From JADJPO01 sp963750395 (GTDB lineage Bacteria > Actinomycetota > Actinomycetes > Actinomycetales > Kineosporiaceae), in the NCBI GenBank assembly GCA_963750395.1, contig CAVVQM010000011.1, positions 186,001-250,000 on the forward strand: DNA of 64,000 nucleotides, written 5' to 3'. This document shows positions 19,772 to 28,495 of the stretch, one piece after another. The translations under genes were made by a program, and so were the position numbers. The first letter of the stretch is position 1; each line of letters begins with the position of its first letter. The notes under the pieces were generated by a model. The model was given only the letters and a program-made list of their open reading frames with translations, had not been told where the DNA came from and did no database searches.

Positions 19772-20764
19772 ATGACGCAGGACTCCGGGGACTCGTCCGA
19801 TTCCACGCCGACACTCTCCGTCATCATCGCGTGTCGCGACGTCCAGGACGTCCTGGGGGTCCAGCTCGCCGCCCTGGCGAGCCAGCCGTGCCCAGTGCCG
19901 TGGGAACTGCTCATCTGCGACAACGGCTCGACGGACGGCACGGTGGCCCTTGCCGGGAGCTGGGCCGACCGCCTGCGCCTGCGCGTCATCGACGCCTCGG
20001 CGATCGCGGGTTCAGGGCCGGCCCGCAACGCGGGCGTCGACGTCGCCAGGGGCAAGTGGATCGGTTTCTGTGACGCGGACGACGAGGTCGCGGACAACTG
20101 GCTCGAGACCCTGTGCCGGGCGCTGGCCGCGCACTCCTTCGTGGCAGGACGGTTGGACGGAGAGCGCTTGAACTCTTCTCGCACCCTCCGTTCGCGGGCT
20201 CTCGACCAGCAGGACGGGCTCCAGTTCTCCTCGCGTGTCGTGGGGCTTCCGCACGCGGGCGCGTTGAACATGGGCATCCACCGGTCGGTGTTCCTCGACG
20301 TCGGTGGATTCGATCCCGCCGTCCGGTACCTGCAGGACACCGATCTCTGCTGGCGGGTTCAGCTGGCCGGACACCCGCTCGTCTTCGTGCCTGAGCTCGT
20401 CGTGCACGCTCGGCTGCGGGCGTCGCTGTGGTCGATGTTCCGTCAGGGCCGCAACTATGGCGCCTCGCACGCCTCCTTGGAGCAGCGGTACGCGGGAGCG
20501 GCTGCCCGCGCCGGCGCCGCGAGCCGCTCCACGATCGCCGCTCCCGAGTACGCCCGGCACGGGGCGTCGTCTGCCGAACCGGCCGAGGCGTCGGTGATCG
20601 ACCTGACCACGGACGACGCCTCGCGGGACACCTCGGGCAGCCCGTCCCACCGCCGACACCCGCTGCTGGGAGTGGCCCGGCTCGCCCGCTTCTTCGTGAT
20701 CCACCGGTCCAGCATCCACGCTCAGGCGTGGCAGCTCGGCTGGCACATCGGTCACCGCTCGTGA
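19772..20764 (+). CDS. Glycosyltransferase family 2
   Basis: 330 residues with a GT-A fold: LSVIIACRDVQDVLG, the nucleotide-sugar site ICDNGSTDGT, GPARNAGVDVARGKWIGFCDADDE containing the metal-binding Asp cluster, and the acceptor-side GGFDPAVRYLQDTDLCWR. The C-terminal 80 residues are disordered and then basic, possibly membrane associating. It probably adds a sugar to a surface polysaccharide or lipid-linked repeat unit. A strong AAGGAGGTGAT Shine-Dalgarno is present. It converges with the flippase gene 25 bases downstream. Confidence 0.88.
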   Translation: MTQDSGDSSDSTPTLSVIIACRDVQDVLGVQLAALASQPCPVPWELLICDNGSTDGTVALAGSWADRLRLRVIDASAIAGSGPARNAGVDVARGKWIGFCDADDEVADNWLETLCRALAAHSFVAGRLDGERLNSSRTLRSRALDQQDGLQFSSRVVGLPHAGALNMGIHRSVFLDVGGFDPAVRYLQDTDLCWRVQLAGHPLVFVPELVVHARLRASLWSMFRQGRNYGASHASLEQRYAGAAARAGAASRSTIAAPEYARHGASSAEPAEASVIDLTTDDASRDTSGSPSHRRHPLLGVARLARFFVIHRSSIHAQAWQLGWHIGHRS

Positions 20765-20789
20765 CGCAGGACCGGCGTGTGTCTGAGGT

Positions 20790-22367
20790 CTAGAGCGGCG
20801 GCGTGGTCTTCCGAGCCACCTCACCGGCGCCTTCCTCGACGATCACCCCGGTCTCACCCTCGCCGGCGGGTGCGTTGCGTCTGGACCTCACGGCACTGAG
20901 GACGACGCCGACCTCGTCCTGGAAGAAGCGCCTGAGCAGAGTGACCGCGAGGAGTGTCGCGGCCGCCCAGGCGAGAGTCGTCAGGCCGATCGTGGCGACG
21001 GTCACGTCGAGCCGGCGGGTCAGGGTTGCGACGGACTGGGCCACCGCGAACGCGGCGAGCGCGATGGGCACGTGCTTGACGTACATCCGCAGCACGCCGC
21101 CCATGAGCCCAGGTGATACCCGCGCCGAGAATCGCAGCATCACCAGGAAGTGCAGGACGATCGCGACCGAAGCGCCGACGGCCACTCCGTTCACGCCCCA
21201 CCGGGATCCGATGGCGCATGCCACCAGGACCTCCGCGGCGTAGAGCCACTGGCGCCAGGCGCCGCCGGCGACGGCTCCGGTCGCCCGGGTCAGGGAACCG
21301 CTGATCTTGTACGACGCCCGTGGCAGCAGCACCAGAGCGAAGACCTGGAGGGGCGTCACCACCGCGGCCCAACGCCCCCCGAGCAGGAGCAGGACGATCT
21401 CGGGCGCGAGCACGAACAGCAGGGCACTGCTCGGCAGGGTCACCAGAGCCACCAGCGACGCCGAGCGCACGTAGGCGCTGCGCAGCCGCGCGCCGTCGTT
21501 GCGGACCTTGGCCATCGCCGGGAAGAGGGCCTTGTCCGCGGCGCTGCCGATCACGTTGGCGGGCTGCGCGAGCAGGTTGTATGCCCGCGCATAGATGCCG
21601 AGCGGTGCCGGGCCCAGGACGTTGGCGGTGACGAAGTTGTCGGCGTTGAGAGCCGACCAGTTCCCCAGCTGCGAGATCGAGTACCACGAGCCGAAGCGCA
21701 GCAGCGGACGGACACTGCGCCAGGTGTCCAACGGTCCGGTCGGCCGCAGCGGAGGCCGGGCCAGCAGGTGGTACCCGACCGCGATCACCAGGCCACCTGC
21801 GATCTGGCCCCAGACGATGGATACCGCGCCCTGACCGAGGGCGGCCAGCGTGACGCTCACCCCGATCGTGGCCGGACCGAAAGCGAGAACGTCGACCATG
21901 GCCATCGAACGGAAGCGCAGCGCCCGCTGGAGCAGGCCCATAGGCGCCGCGGCGGCTCCGGCGAGGATCAGGGCGATCGTCAGGAGGCGGAGCAGCGAGG
22001 AGTCGGCGGGAAGCCCGACGAGCCGGTTGAACAGCGGGGCCCCGACGAACAGAACCGCCGCGAGCACCCCGGACAGGAGCAGCGACACGTAGAGGGCCGC
22101 GGTCACCTCTCGGTCGGTCAGGCTGTGCCGCTGCACCAGGGCCGGCCCGACGCCCATCTGGCTGACCACCTGACAGAGGCCGACGATCAGGGCGGCGGCA
22201 GCCGCTGCGCCGAACTCGGCCGGCGTCAACAGGCGAGCCAGCACCACCATGGAGACGATCTGCAGCAGCGCCTGACTCACCGTTCCGGTGAACGCCCAGG
22301 CGAACCCACGGACGGTGAGCGCCGTCAGCGAGGCCGCGCCGCCGCGATTAACGACCCCTCCACTCAT
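20790..22367 (-). CDS. Wzx-like polysaccharide flippase (MOP superfamily)
   Basis: 525 residues with 12-14 hydrophobic segments and no signal peptide. It begins GFAWAFTGTVSQALLQIVSMVVLARLLTPAEFG, the hallmark N-terminus of Wzx/WzxC/TuaB-type exporters. It also carries GSWYSISQLGNWSALNADNFVTANVLGPAPLGIYARAYNL, the conserved middle helix pair. It would flip lipid-linked sugar units across the cytoplasmic membrane. The ATG at 22367 overlaps the stop of the upstream kinase-fusion gene by four bases, so the two are co-translated. The C-terminal cytoplasmic tail is acidic. Confidence 0.9.
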   Translation of the reverse strand: MSGGVVNRGGAASLTALTVRGFAWAFTGTVSQALLQIVSMVVLARLLTPAEFGAAAAAALIVGLCQVVSQMGVGPALVQRHSLTDREVTAALYVSLLLSGVLAAVLFVGAPLFNRLVGLPADSSLLRLLTIALILAGAAAAPMGLLQRALRFRSMAMVDVLAFGPATIGVSVTLAALGQGAVSIVWGQIAGGLVIAVGYHLLARPPLRPTGPLDTWRSVRPLLRFGSWYSISQLGNWSALNADNFVTANVLGPAPLGIYARAYNLLAQPANVIGSAADKALFPAMAKVRNDGARLRSAYVRSASLVALVTLPSSALLFVLAPEIVLLLLGGRWAAVVTPLQVFALVLLPRASYKISGSLTRATGAVAGGAWRQWLYAAEVLVACAIGSRWGVNGVAVGASVAIVLHFLVMLRFSARVSPGLMGGVLRMYVKHVPIALAAFAVAQSVATLTRRLDVTVATIGLTTLAWAAATLLAVTLLRRFFQDEVGVVLSAVRSRRNAPAGEGETGVIVEEGAGEVARKTTPPL

Positions 22368-24316
22368 CCGGGCTGCTGCGGGCGTCGGATCATCCGAATC
22401 AGCTTCTTCACGATCCTCTTGAGCAACCGGCCCCAGCGGGACCGGGCGAGGACGGCGCGCACGCGCCGAGGCGGTCGGACCACCCCGAAGTACAGGTACC
22501 AGGCCCACTGGGTGATCGGGCGTCGGACGAGGTCCGTGGCCCGCTCAGGCCGCAGCAGCGAGCGGATGGGTAGCCCCGCGACGGCCGGGTGGAAGACCGG
22601 GTTGCCGACCCTGTCGGTCAGTGGGACGTCCTGCGGCTCGTCGTAGAGGTGACGGGACCGCGGCGGGATGCCACGGAAGGTGTAGCAGCCCTCCAGGGAC
22701 GGACGTGCCTGCGCATACTCCTGGAGGAACTCGAGATCGATGACCTTGAGCCCGGCCTGCGGATCGGAGTGGAGGTTCCCGGTCGTGAGGTCGAGAACGA
22801 ACAGCCCTCGTTCGTGCATCGCCCGCGCCAGCCCGGCCAGCGCCCGGGTCGCCTCGGGCCTCAACTGGACGGCGTTCTCGAAGTCGTCCTGGAAGGGCAG
22901 GTTGCGCAGCACGTGACGACGGTCGTCGCGGTAGAACGGCGTCAGCAGCCAGTTGTCGCCGTGCTCGAGCAGACCGGGTATCAGGGGGAGATCGCTCAGA
23001 TCGCGCCGGGCACGCAATTCACGATCGAAGAAGCGCGCCGCGCCGGGCCGGTAGATCTTGCAGACGCTGGGCCCGTGTTCTGGATGTTCGACGAGCGCCA
23101 CCCGTGCGCGCCGCGCCGGGCCGTCCGGGGCCAGGAAGCGAATCACGGGGTAGGGCAGGCTGCATCGATCCGTCAGAATGCGGATCTGCTCGCGAAGCCG
23201 GGCGATGACCTGCGAAGAGCCGAGGACGTCGAGGTAGTCCAGGGCCTGCCGAGTGTTGTCGGAGGAGTGCAGCGGGTTGTACTGGGCCGCCGCATCGACT
23301 CCGTCGAGCAGTCGCGAGCGCACTTTGGCCTTCGCCTCGGCGATGCGCAGGTTGTGGCCCGATGCACCGTCACCATCGAGCCACGGCGCCACGTCGTAGG
23401 CGAGGATGAAGGTGGTGGGGTCGCCTCCGCTGACCTGCCAGGGGCCCTGCCCCCAGTTCCCACCGCGGATGCGCCGCCGGGCGGCGGCCCGCTGCTCGGG
23501 ATCGAGCTGCAGGACGTCGAGGACCTCGAACCCGTGCCGGTCGAGCTCCTCCGCGATGTGTTCGGTATGGCCGTCGGCACGCTCCCGGACGACGAAGACG
23601 GCGAGCCCGTGCCAGACCGGATCGACATCGGGCAGGTCGGTGAAGAAGCGGTCGCGGATCCAGCTGTTGCCGGGTGCGAGCCGCTCGAGGGTGTCGAGCG
23701 GGGGCCGCAGCCCGGCGTCCGCCAGCATCTGGTCGAGCCCCTCGAGCGTGGGGGTCGTCGGACGACCCAGCCGGTCCGCGAGCTCACTCAGGACGCCCTC
23801 GTAGTCGTGGTCAGCCTGCCCCCGGTCAGGGGCCTCGCCGTCCCGGGGTGACAGCCCGGACCGATACCCCTTGTGGTAGACGGCGTGGTAGGCGAGGGAC
23901 TGGAAGTGGTGCTCGGGGTTCGGCACCCGGCACAGCTCCCGCATCATCACGGCGCCGTCCAGCAGCTCCCTGGCGAATTGTGGCGGGTAGTAGGGGACGC
24001 CGTCGCCGAAGTCCGTTCCCGGTAGTCCGTTGACGGTGTAGATGTCGAACGCCTGGCTGCCCGGGCGGCCGGGCCGAGGGCGTAGCAGCGTCTGGACGAA
24101 CTCCAGGTGCTCGTCGGCCACGAGGAGATCGACGTCCTCGCCGGGATCCACGTGCGGAAGCGCGTCGAACCAGCGCAGGACCGCATACCCGACGCCGTTC
24201 CGCTCGAGCGTCGCGAACAGGTCTTCAGAGAGAGGTGGCAGCGAGGTAGCGGCGGGGGTGAGCAGGGACAGGTCCGCAGCGAGGTAGCGGCGCGGGCTGG
24301 TCGAGCCGAGGAGCAT
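22364..24316 (-). CDS. Nucleotidyltransferase-like / NDK-like / kinase-like fusion protein
   Basis: 650 residues, three recognisable parts. (1) Residues 30-140: a nucleotidyltransferase-like region (EDLFATLERNGVGYAVLRWFD, GEDVDLLV with D61/D63). (2) Residues 235-370: a nucleoside-diphosphate-kinase-like region (GLAVFVVRERADGHTEHIAEEL, RHGFEVL, GGDPTTFILAYD, then NPLHSSDN, which matches the NDK NxxHGSD site with candidate catalytic His350). (3) Residues 400-560: a kinase-like fold with VCKIY (K420), LFVLDLTTGN (D509, N514) and KVIDLEF (D527), resembling lipopolysaccharide or small-molecule kinases. The ATG at 24316 precedes the first conserved block. It is translationally coupled to the flippase, so a role in polysaccharide assembly or its control is inferred. 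Confidence 0.75.
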   Translation of the reverse strand: MLLGSTSPRRYLAADLSLLTPAATSLPPLSEDLFATLERNGVGYAVLRWFDALPHVDPGEDVDLLVADEHLEFVQTLLRPRPGRPGSQAFDIYTVNGLPGTDFGDGVPYYPPQFARELLDGAVMMRELCRVPNPEHHFQSLAYHAVYHKGYRSGLSPRDGEAPDRGQADHDYEGVLSELADRLGRPTTPTLEGLDQMLADAGLRPPLDTLERLAPGNSWIRDRFFTDLPDVDPVWHGLAVFVVRERADGHTEHIAEELDRHGFEVLDVLQLDPEQRAAARRRIRGGNWGQGPWQVSGGDPTTFILAYDVAPWLDGDGASGHNLRIAEAKAKVRSRLLDGVDAAAQYNPLHSSDNTRQALDYLDVLGSSQVIARLREQIRILTDRCSLPYPVIRFLAPDGPARRARVALVEHPEHGPSVCKIYRPGAARFFDRELRARRDLSDLPLIPGLLEHGDNWLLTPFYRDDRRHVLRNLPFQDDFENAVQLRPEATRALAGLARAMHERGLFVLDLTTGNLHSDPQAGLKVIDLEFLQEYAQARPSLEGCYTFRGIPPRSRHLYDEPQDVPLTDRVGNPVFHPAVAGLPIRSLLRPERATDLVRRPITQWAWYLYFGVVRPPRRVRAVLARSRWGRLLKRIVKKLIRMIRRPQQPG

Positions 24317-24736
24317 ATGACGGACCCGGACACGCCTGGCCTGAGCCGTGCTCTGCGGAGCGCGTCTCGCCTGCCCGTTTCCCGATGTGTCAGCATGCCC
24401 GACCACTGCTGGATCAGTGCCGACTGCCTCACGCGCGCCCGTTCCAACCGCCTCCTTCGCTCGCTGCCGGCAGGGTCGCGCCGGCCTTGGCCGATCTGCG
24501 GCGTGCAGCGTGGCCGCGCAGCCCTCAAGGAAGTATCCAGCAAACACGGGGCCCATTTGTCCGGGACGCGTCTTCTGGCGGACCGGGCACGATCCGCGAC
24601 CGGGCGGCCCGTGCCGGGCCTCGCCGGCGCGGCGTTGCGAGGGCCGGCTCGATGGCCGGGCCGGTTTCACCCGATTGGTCGTGAATGCCGTGACACAGCA
24701 TGAAGCCCGGCGTGTTCTCGACCTCGACGCATTCCC
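24317..24736. other. Intergenic region between divergent polysaccharide genes
   Basis: 420 bases separating the kinase-fusion gene (minus) and the heparinase-like gene (plus). No reading frame with convincing codon use and no clear dyad was found. It presumably holds two divergent promoters. Part could be untranslated leader, or coding if the heparinase-like start is wrong. Confidence 0.5.
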
Positions 24737-26518
24737 GTGCGCCAGACCGCGTGGATCAGCCCCGAGCGGACCAGGACGCCGTCGAGCGATCCAGTCCTCA
24801 GGATCGGCGATCGATGTGCCGACGCCACTCCAGTGTTCTGCTATCCCAGGCCAGGCACCCGTGCCGGTCGGCAGCGTTCGCAGAGAACCGCGCGTTCGTG
24901 GATCGCCGTCCTGGGATCAGCGGCCCTCGCGCTGACGTCGGCCGCACCCGCACGCGCCGACGCCGACGCGCCGCCCCTTCCGCAGATCACCGAGGGGACG
25001 GTCGTCGCCGGCAGTACCGCCGCGTTGTTGCCCAACTCCTGCGGGTTGCGTTCGGTCGCCGCGATCTCCGGCGCCGGAGCGGACACGGCGGTACAGCTCG
25101 TCGGATCGAAGATCAGCTTCCGGATAGGGGCGGTACCGCCTTCCTGGTGGCGGACTCCACCGGTCGACCAGGCGGTCTGGGACATGAACTTCCAGGGACT
25201 CATCTGGATGGGCACCGTGATCGATCGCGCCAGGTCTTCCGGTGACACCGAGGCTCTCGAAGCGTTGGTGAGATCGGCCGTCGAGTTCCTGAGCAACAAT
25301 CCCGATTCCGGCGCGAGCAGGTTCGGTTGGGACGAGGGCACCAATCTGCGGCGGCAGCAGTCGCTCAACTGCCTGTTCCGCGCCACCGACGGGGACGAGC
25401 GACTGGTTCCGCTGATCGAGGCGACAGCAGCAGCCAACCTCGACATGACCCGCTACTACGGACCGCCCAAGCGGATCCCGCACAACCACGGCGTCATGGC
25501 CAACCTGTTCCTGTTGGACGCCGGGAGGCTGCTCGAACGGCCTCAATGGGTCTCGGCTGCTTTCGACCGGTTGCTCACGGGGGTGAAGGCAGCCTTCACC
25601 CCGGCGGGGTTCAGCATCGAGCAGTCCGCCGAGTACGCCCTCGTCAACATCTCGCTCTGGGAGCGAGTCGCCGACGCCCTGGCGGAGTCCGGCCTACCCT
25701 CCGCCGCGACCAAGATCGCAGAGATCCGCCGAGAGACCGCTCGGGCACGCTCTGCCGTGGCCTACCTGACCGACCCGAGCAAGCAGCTTGTCACCTACGG
25801 AGACAGCAACACCGGAGCAGGGATCGTTGCTCCGCAGCCACGCGCCGTCGTCCGCGACGATGTCGCCGGCCTCGTGACCGGACGCTGGTCGTGGACCGAC
25901 CCGGCCACCTCGTTCTACATGGTGCGCTACGGGCCGCCCCGGATGGCCCACGGTCATGAGGATCGCACGGCCCTGGTGTGGTCGACCCTGGGCGTGCCAG
26001 TACTGGTCGACCCAGGACGGTTCAGCTACGACGCGGGGCCGTACAAGGCATTCCAGCTGGCGCCGTTCGGTCACAGTGTTCAGATCGTGCGAGGGCGCCC
26101 ATTCAATCCCGCGGCCCGGGTCTCCCTCGTCCTCCAGCGGTCGTCGGGTCCTGCGCACCGATTGATGACCCGGGACACCCAGTACGGGGTGGCCCATACC
26201 CGCAACTGGGTCATCGACGATGCGCACCACAGCGTCCGGCTGGACGATGTCGTGTCGGCCAAGACCACGACCACCCTGCATCTGGACGCCTCGTGGCGCT
26301 TGGTTCGGCTGGCGCCCCATGCCAAGAAGGCCACGTTCGCGCACCCGTCGTCGCGTCGGTTGGTCGTGACGACGACCACACCGATGAAGATCATGAGCGG
26401 GAGCACCAGGCCCGTCGGCGGCTGGGCCTTTCCCGAGTACGGGAGGCGGGTGCCTGCCCCACAGATCGTCTTCTACGGAACGGGCGGCCTCACCGGCGCC
26501 TCGCTGACCGTCACCTGA
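24737..26518 (+). CDS. Heparinase II/III-like secreted protein
   Basis: 593 residues. A hydrophobic signal segment (SWIAVLGSAALALTSAAPARA) sits at residues 54-74, after an unusually long polar leader, so the true start may lie downstream at a non-standard codon; no in-frame ATG/GTG lies between. The alpha/alpha toroid half includes WDMNFQGLIWM, RFGWDEGTNLRRQQSLNCLF, RIPHNHGVMANLF and FSIEQSAEYALVNI. The C-terminal beta half has YMVRYGPPRMAHGHEDRTALVWSTLGVPVLVDPG, the heparinase II/III-like signature with a catalytic-type His. It probably cleaves or remodels an acidic surface polysaccharide. It is divergent from the kinase-flippase pair. Confidence 0.82.
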   Translation: MRQTAWISPERTRTPSSDPVLRIGDRCADATPVFCYPRPGTRAGRQRSQRTARSWIAVLGSAALALTSAAPARADADAPPLPQITEGTVVAGSTAALLPNSCGLRSVAAISGAGADTAVQLVGSKISFRIGAVPPSWWRTPPVDQAVWDMNFQGLIWMGTVIDRARSSGDTEALEALVRSAVEFLSNNPDSGASRFGWDEGTNLRRQQSLNCLFRATDGDERLVPLIEATAAANLDMTRYYGPPKRIPHNHGVMANLFLLDAGRLLERPQWVSAAFDRLLTGVKAAFTPAGFSIEQSAEYALVNISLWERVADALAESGLPSAATKIAEIRRETARARSAVAYLTDPSKQLVTYGDSNTGAGIVAPQPRAVVRDDVAGLVTGRWSWTDPATSFYMVRYGPPRMAHGHEDRTALVWSTLGVPVLVDPGRFSYDAGPYKAFQLAPFGHSVQIVRGRPFNPAARVSLVLQRSSGPAHRLMTRDTQYGVAHTRNWVIDDAHHSVRLDDVVSAKTTTTLHLDASWRLVRLAPHAKKATFAHPSSRRLVVTTTTPMKIMSGSTRPVGGWAFPEYGRRVPAPQIVFYGTGGLTGASLTVT

Positions 26519-26569
26519 TATCCAGGACTCGCACGGGGCTCGACGTTCGTCGCCTCGTGGTCCAGCGGC

Positions 26570-27937
26570 TCAGGTCACGCTCGCGGGCAGGCCCTCGTCC
26601 GCCATCGTGAGCCGGTTCCGACCGCTGCGCTTCGAGACGTACATGGCGGCGTCCGCCCTGGCCAGCAGGTCCTCGGCCGCCAGGCAGGTGCCGTCCGGGA
26701 CGCACGCGCCGCCGAGGCTGACGGTGACGCGGACGGCGAGGCCTCCAGACGGCACACTGGCGGCCGCGAGCCCGCGGCGAATCCTCTCGCCGACGAAGGT
26801 GACGTCGTTCGGGCCTGCTCCTGGGAGGACGACAAGGAACTCCTCCCCGCCCATCCGGACCAGCACGTCGCCGTTGCGCACCCATTGCCGCGCCAACGAC
26901 GCCACCTGGCGCAGCACGCGGTCCCCGATCAGGTGGCCGTGGTCGTCGTTGACGGCCTTGAAGTGGTCGATGTCGAACGTCAGCACGCCGAGTGGACCGT
27001 CCGTACGACTCGCGCGCGCCCACTCCTCACCCAGGCGCTGCAGCCCGAACCTGCGGTTGTACGCCCCGGTCAGGGGATCGATCGCGGCCAGCGTCTGAAA
27101 CCGCTCGTGCGCCATCGCGTTGTTGAGGGCCACACCCATCGGGTCGGCGAAGGAGGCCAGCAGACGCTGTCGATCGGGCCCGGGCCGCGTCCCGAACGCC
27201 AGGACGACGGCACCGAGCGGGACATCGCGGAAGCGCAACGGAACCACAACGACACAGCACGGGCGGAACGACAGCACCGCGGCGTCCACCGAGACGTCGT
27301 CCGGAACGTCCACCACAAGAGGTGCGGTGGCTGACATCGCTGCCAGGACGGTGGGGTTCTGCTCCAGCCCGGCGGCCTGCAGCCGCTGGACCGCGGCGAC
27401 GCCGAGCTCGCCGTCCCGGACGACGCAGAGCGCCCCGGCATCCGCCCCACCATGGCGCAGCCAGGCACGCAGTGCGGCCGTGGAGAAGTCGTCCCATTCC
27501 AGATGCTCGGAGAGCGTCTTGCTCATCTGGGTCATGGCCTCCTGCACGTCACGCGATACGGACAGCGAGGAGATGAGCTGGTTGAAGGAGGAGGCTGCCT
27601 CGCCCAGGTGATCCGCGGACTCCACCGGCAGACAGCACTCGGCCGGGCTGCACTTGTCCCATTGGCCGGAGTAACTCGCCTCCTCGATGGCGTTGGCCAC
27701 GTAGCGCATCCGCTGGGTCAGTATCGCCAGCCGGAGCCCGACGACGCGGCGTGCCAGGACGTTGTTCATCCCTGCCAGCGCGACGCCGGCGAGGACGCAG
27801 GCCGCGAAGAACCGAGGGGTGAGCGTGAACCGGCTCGGGACGCCCAGAAGGACCATGGCGAACGGGAAGGCCAGCCCGATGGCAACTCCCAGACCGACCA
27901 TCCACAGAGCCAGATCGGTGAACGCCCGTCGCCTCAT
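26570..27937 (-). CDS. Membrane GAF-GGDEF diguanylate cyclase
   Basis: 455 residues. Two N-terminal transmembrane helices (LALWMVGLGVAIGLAFPFAMVLL; FFAACVLAGVALAGMNNVL) lead into a HAMP-like stretch with a cysteine cluster KCSPAECC (C96, C101, C102) and SADHLGEAASSFNQLI. A GAF-like domain covers about 150-290. The GGDEF domain has FDIDHFKAVND, active GGEEF and an RNGD inhibition site five residues before it. It makes c-di-GMP, probably in response to a signal sensed at or near the membrane. It sits at the end of the polysaccharide region and converges with the heparinase-like gene, consistent with c-di-GMP control of surface polymer. That link is inferred. Confidence 0.9.
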   Translation of the reverse strand: MRRRAFTDLALWMVGLGVAIGLAFPFAMVLLGVPSRFTLTPRFFAACVLAGVALAGMNNVLARRVVGLRLAILTQRMRYVANAIEEASYSGQWDKCSPAECCLPVESADHLGEAASSFNQLISSLSVSRDVQEAMTQMSKTLSEHLEWDDFSTAALRAWLRHGGADAGALCVVRDGELGVAAVQRLQAAGLEQNPTVLAAMSATAPLVVDVPDDVSVDAAVLSFRPCCVVVVPLRFRDVPLGAVVLAFGTRPGPDRQRLLASFADPMGVALNNAMAHERFQTLAAIDPLTGAYNRRFGLQRLGEEWARASRTDGPLGVLTFDIDHFKAVNDDHGHLIGDRVLRQVASLARQWVRNGDVLVRMGGEEFLVVLPGAGPNDVTFVGERIRRGLAAASVPSGGLAVRVTVSLGGACVPDGTCLAAEDLLARADAAMYVSKRSGRNRLTMADEGLPASVT

Positions 27938-28022
27938 GAGCGGCACTCTGCGCTGTCCACGACTGCTGGATCGACCGGGAAACCCGCCTACTTGAGCGAC
28001 TCGGCCCCGCCGCAAGGGTGGG

Positions 28023-28442
28023 TCAGATCGCGCGCATCCGGTTGTTCCGGGCGTTGTGCTCGACCTCGACCAGCCCGAGCGCCTCGAGCACGGGTGGCAG
28101 GTAGGTGCCGAACCGCCCACGCAGGCCCTTCTTGATGCCGTACCACCCGCCGACGGGGTTCTTCTCCGATCGACCCCACGCCTCGACCGTGCCCTCGGCC
28201 GCGGCCTTCTGCTCGTCGGCGTTGCCCAGGGCCATCCAATCGCCGTGCTCGACCAGCATCCCGTGCAGGTCCTCGATGCACGACAGGTGGTAGCGCAACT
28301 GGGTCTTCCCGACCTGGACGACCAGCGCAGGCGGGTCGGCCTCGGGGTCACGGTAGGCCTGGAAACCGCTCGTTCCGGGGGGCGTGGACAGCTGCCACGG
28401 GTCGGCGGCCGTGCCCGTTCCTTCGACGTCGTCAACAGTCAT
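28023..28442 (-). CDS. Conserved hypothetical protein
   Basis: 139 residues, soluble, no signal peptide. Conspicuous blocks: GTGTAADPWQLSTPPGTSGFQAYRD, PALVVQVGKTQLRYHLSCIEDLHGML, GGWYGIKKGLRGRFGTYLPPVLEALGLVEVEHNARNNRMRAI. I recognise this as a widespread actinobacterial family of unknown function (DUF6855-like, from memory) but cannot assign a role. It diverges from a WYL-type regulator 53 bases away, which probably controls it. Confidence 0.75.
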   Translation of the reverse strand: MTVDDVEGTGTAADPWQLSTPPGTSGFQAYRDPEADPPALVVQVGKTQLRYHLSCIEDLHGMLVEHGDWMALGNADEQKAAAEGTVEAWGRSEKNPVGGWYGIKKGLRGRFGTYLPPVLEALGLVEVEHNARNNRMRAI

Positions 28443-28467
28443 GGGTCAAACCTGGCAGACGTAACCC

Positions 28468-28480
28468 GACATCAGGTGTC
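28468..28480. promoter_or_regulatory. GACA-N5-TGTC dyad between divergent genes
   Basis: GACATCAGGTGTC, four-base arms around five bases, in the middle of the 53-base gap between the hypothetical gene and the WYL regulator. Candidate autoregulatory operator; the site is short, so it could be chance. Confidence 0.3.
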
Positions 28481-28495
28481 ACGTTCAGATCTAGC

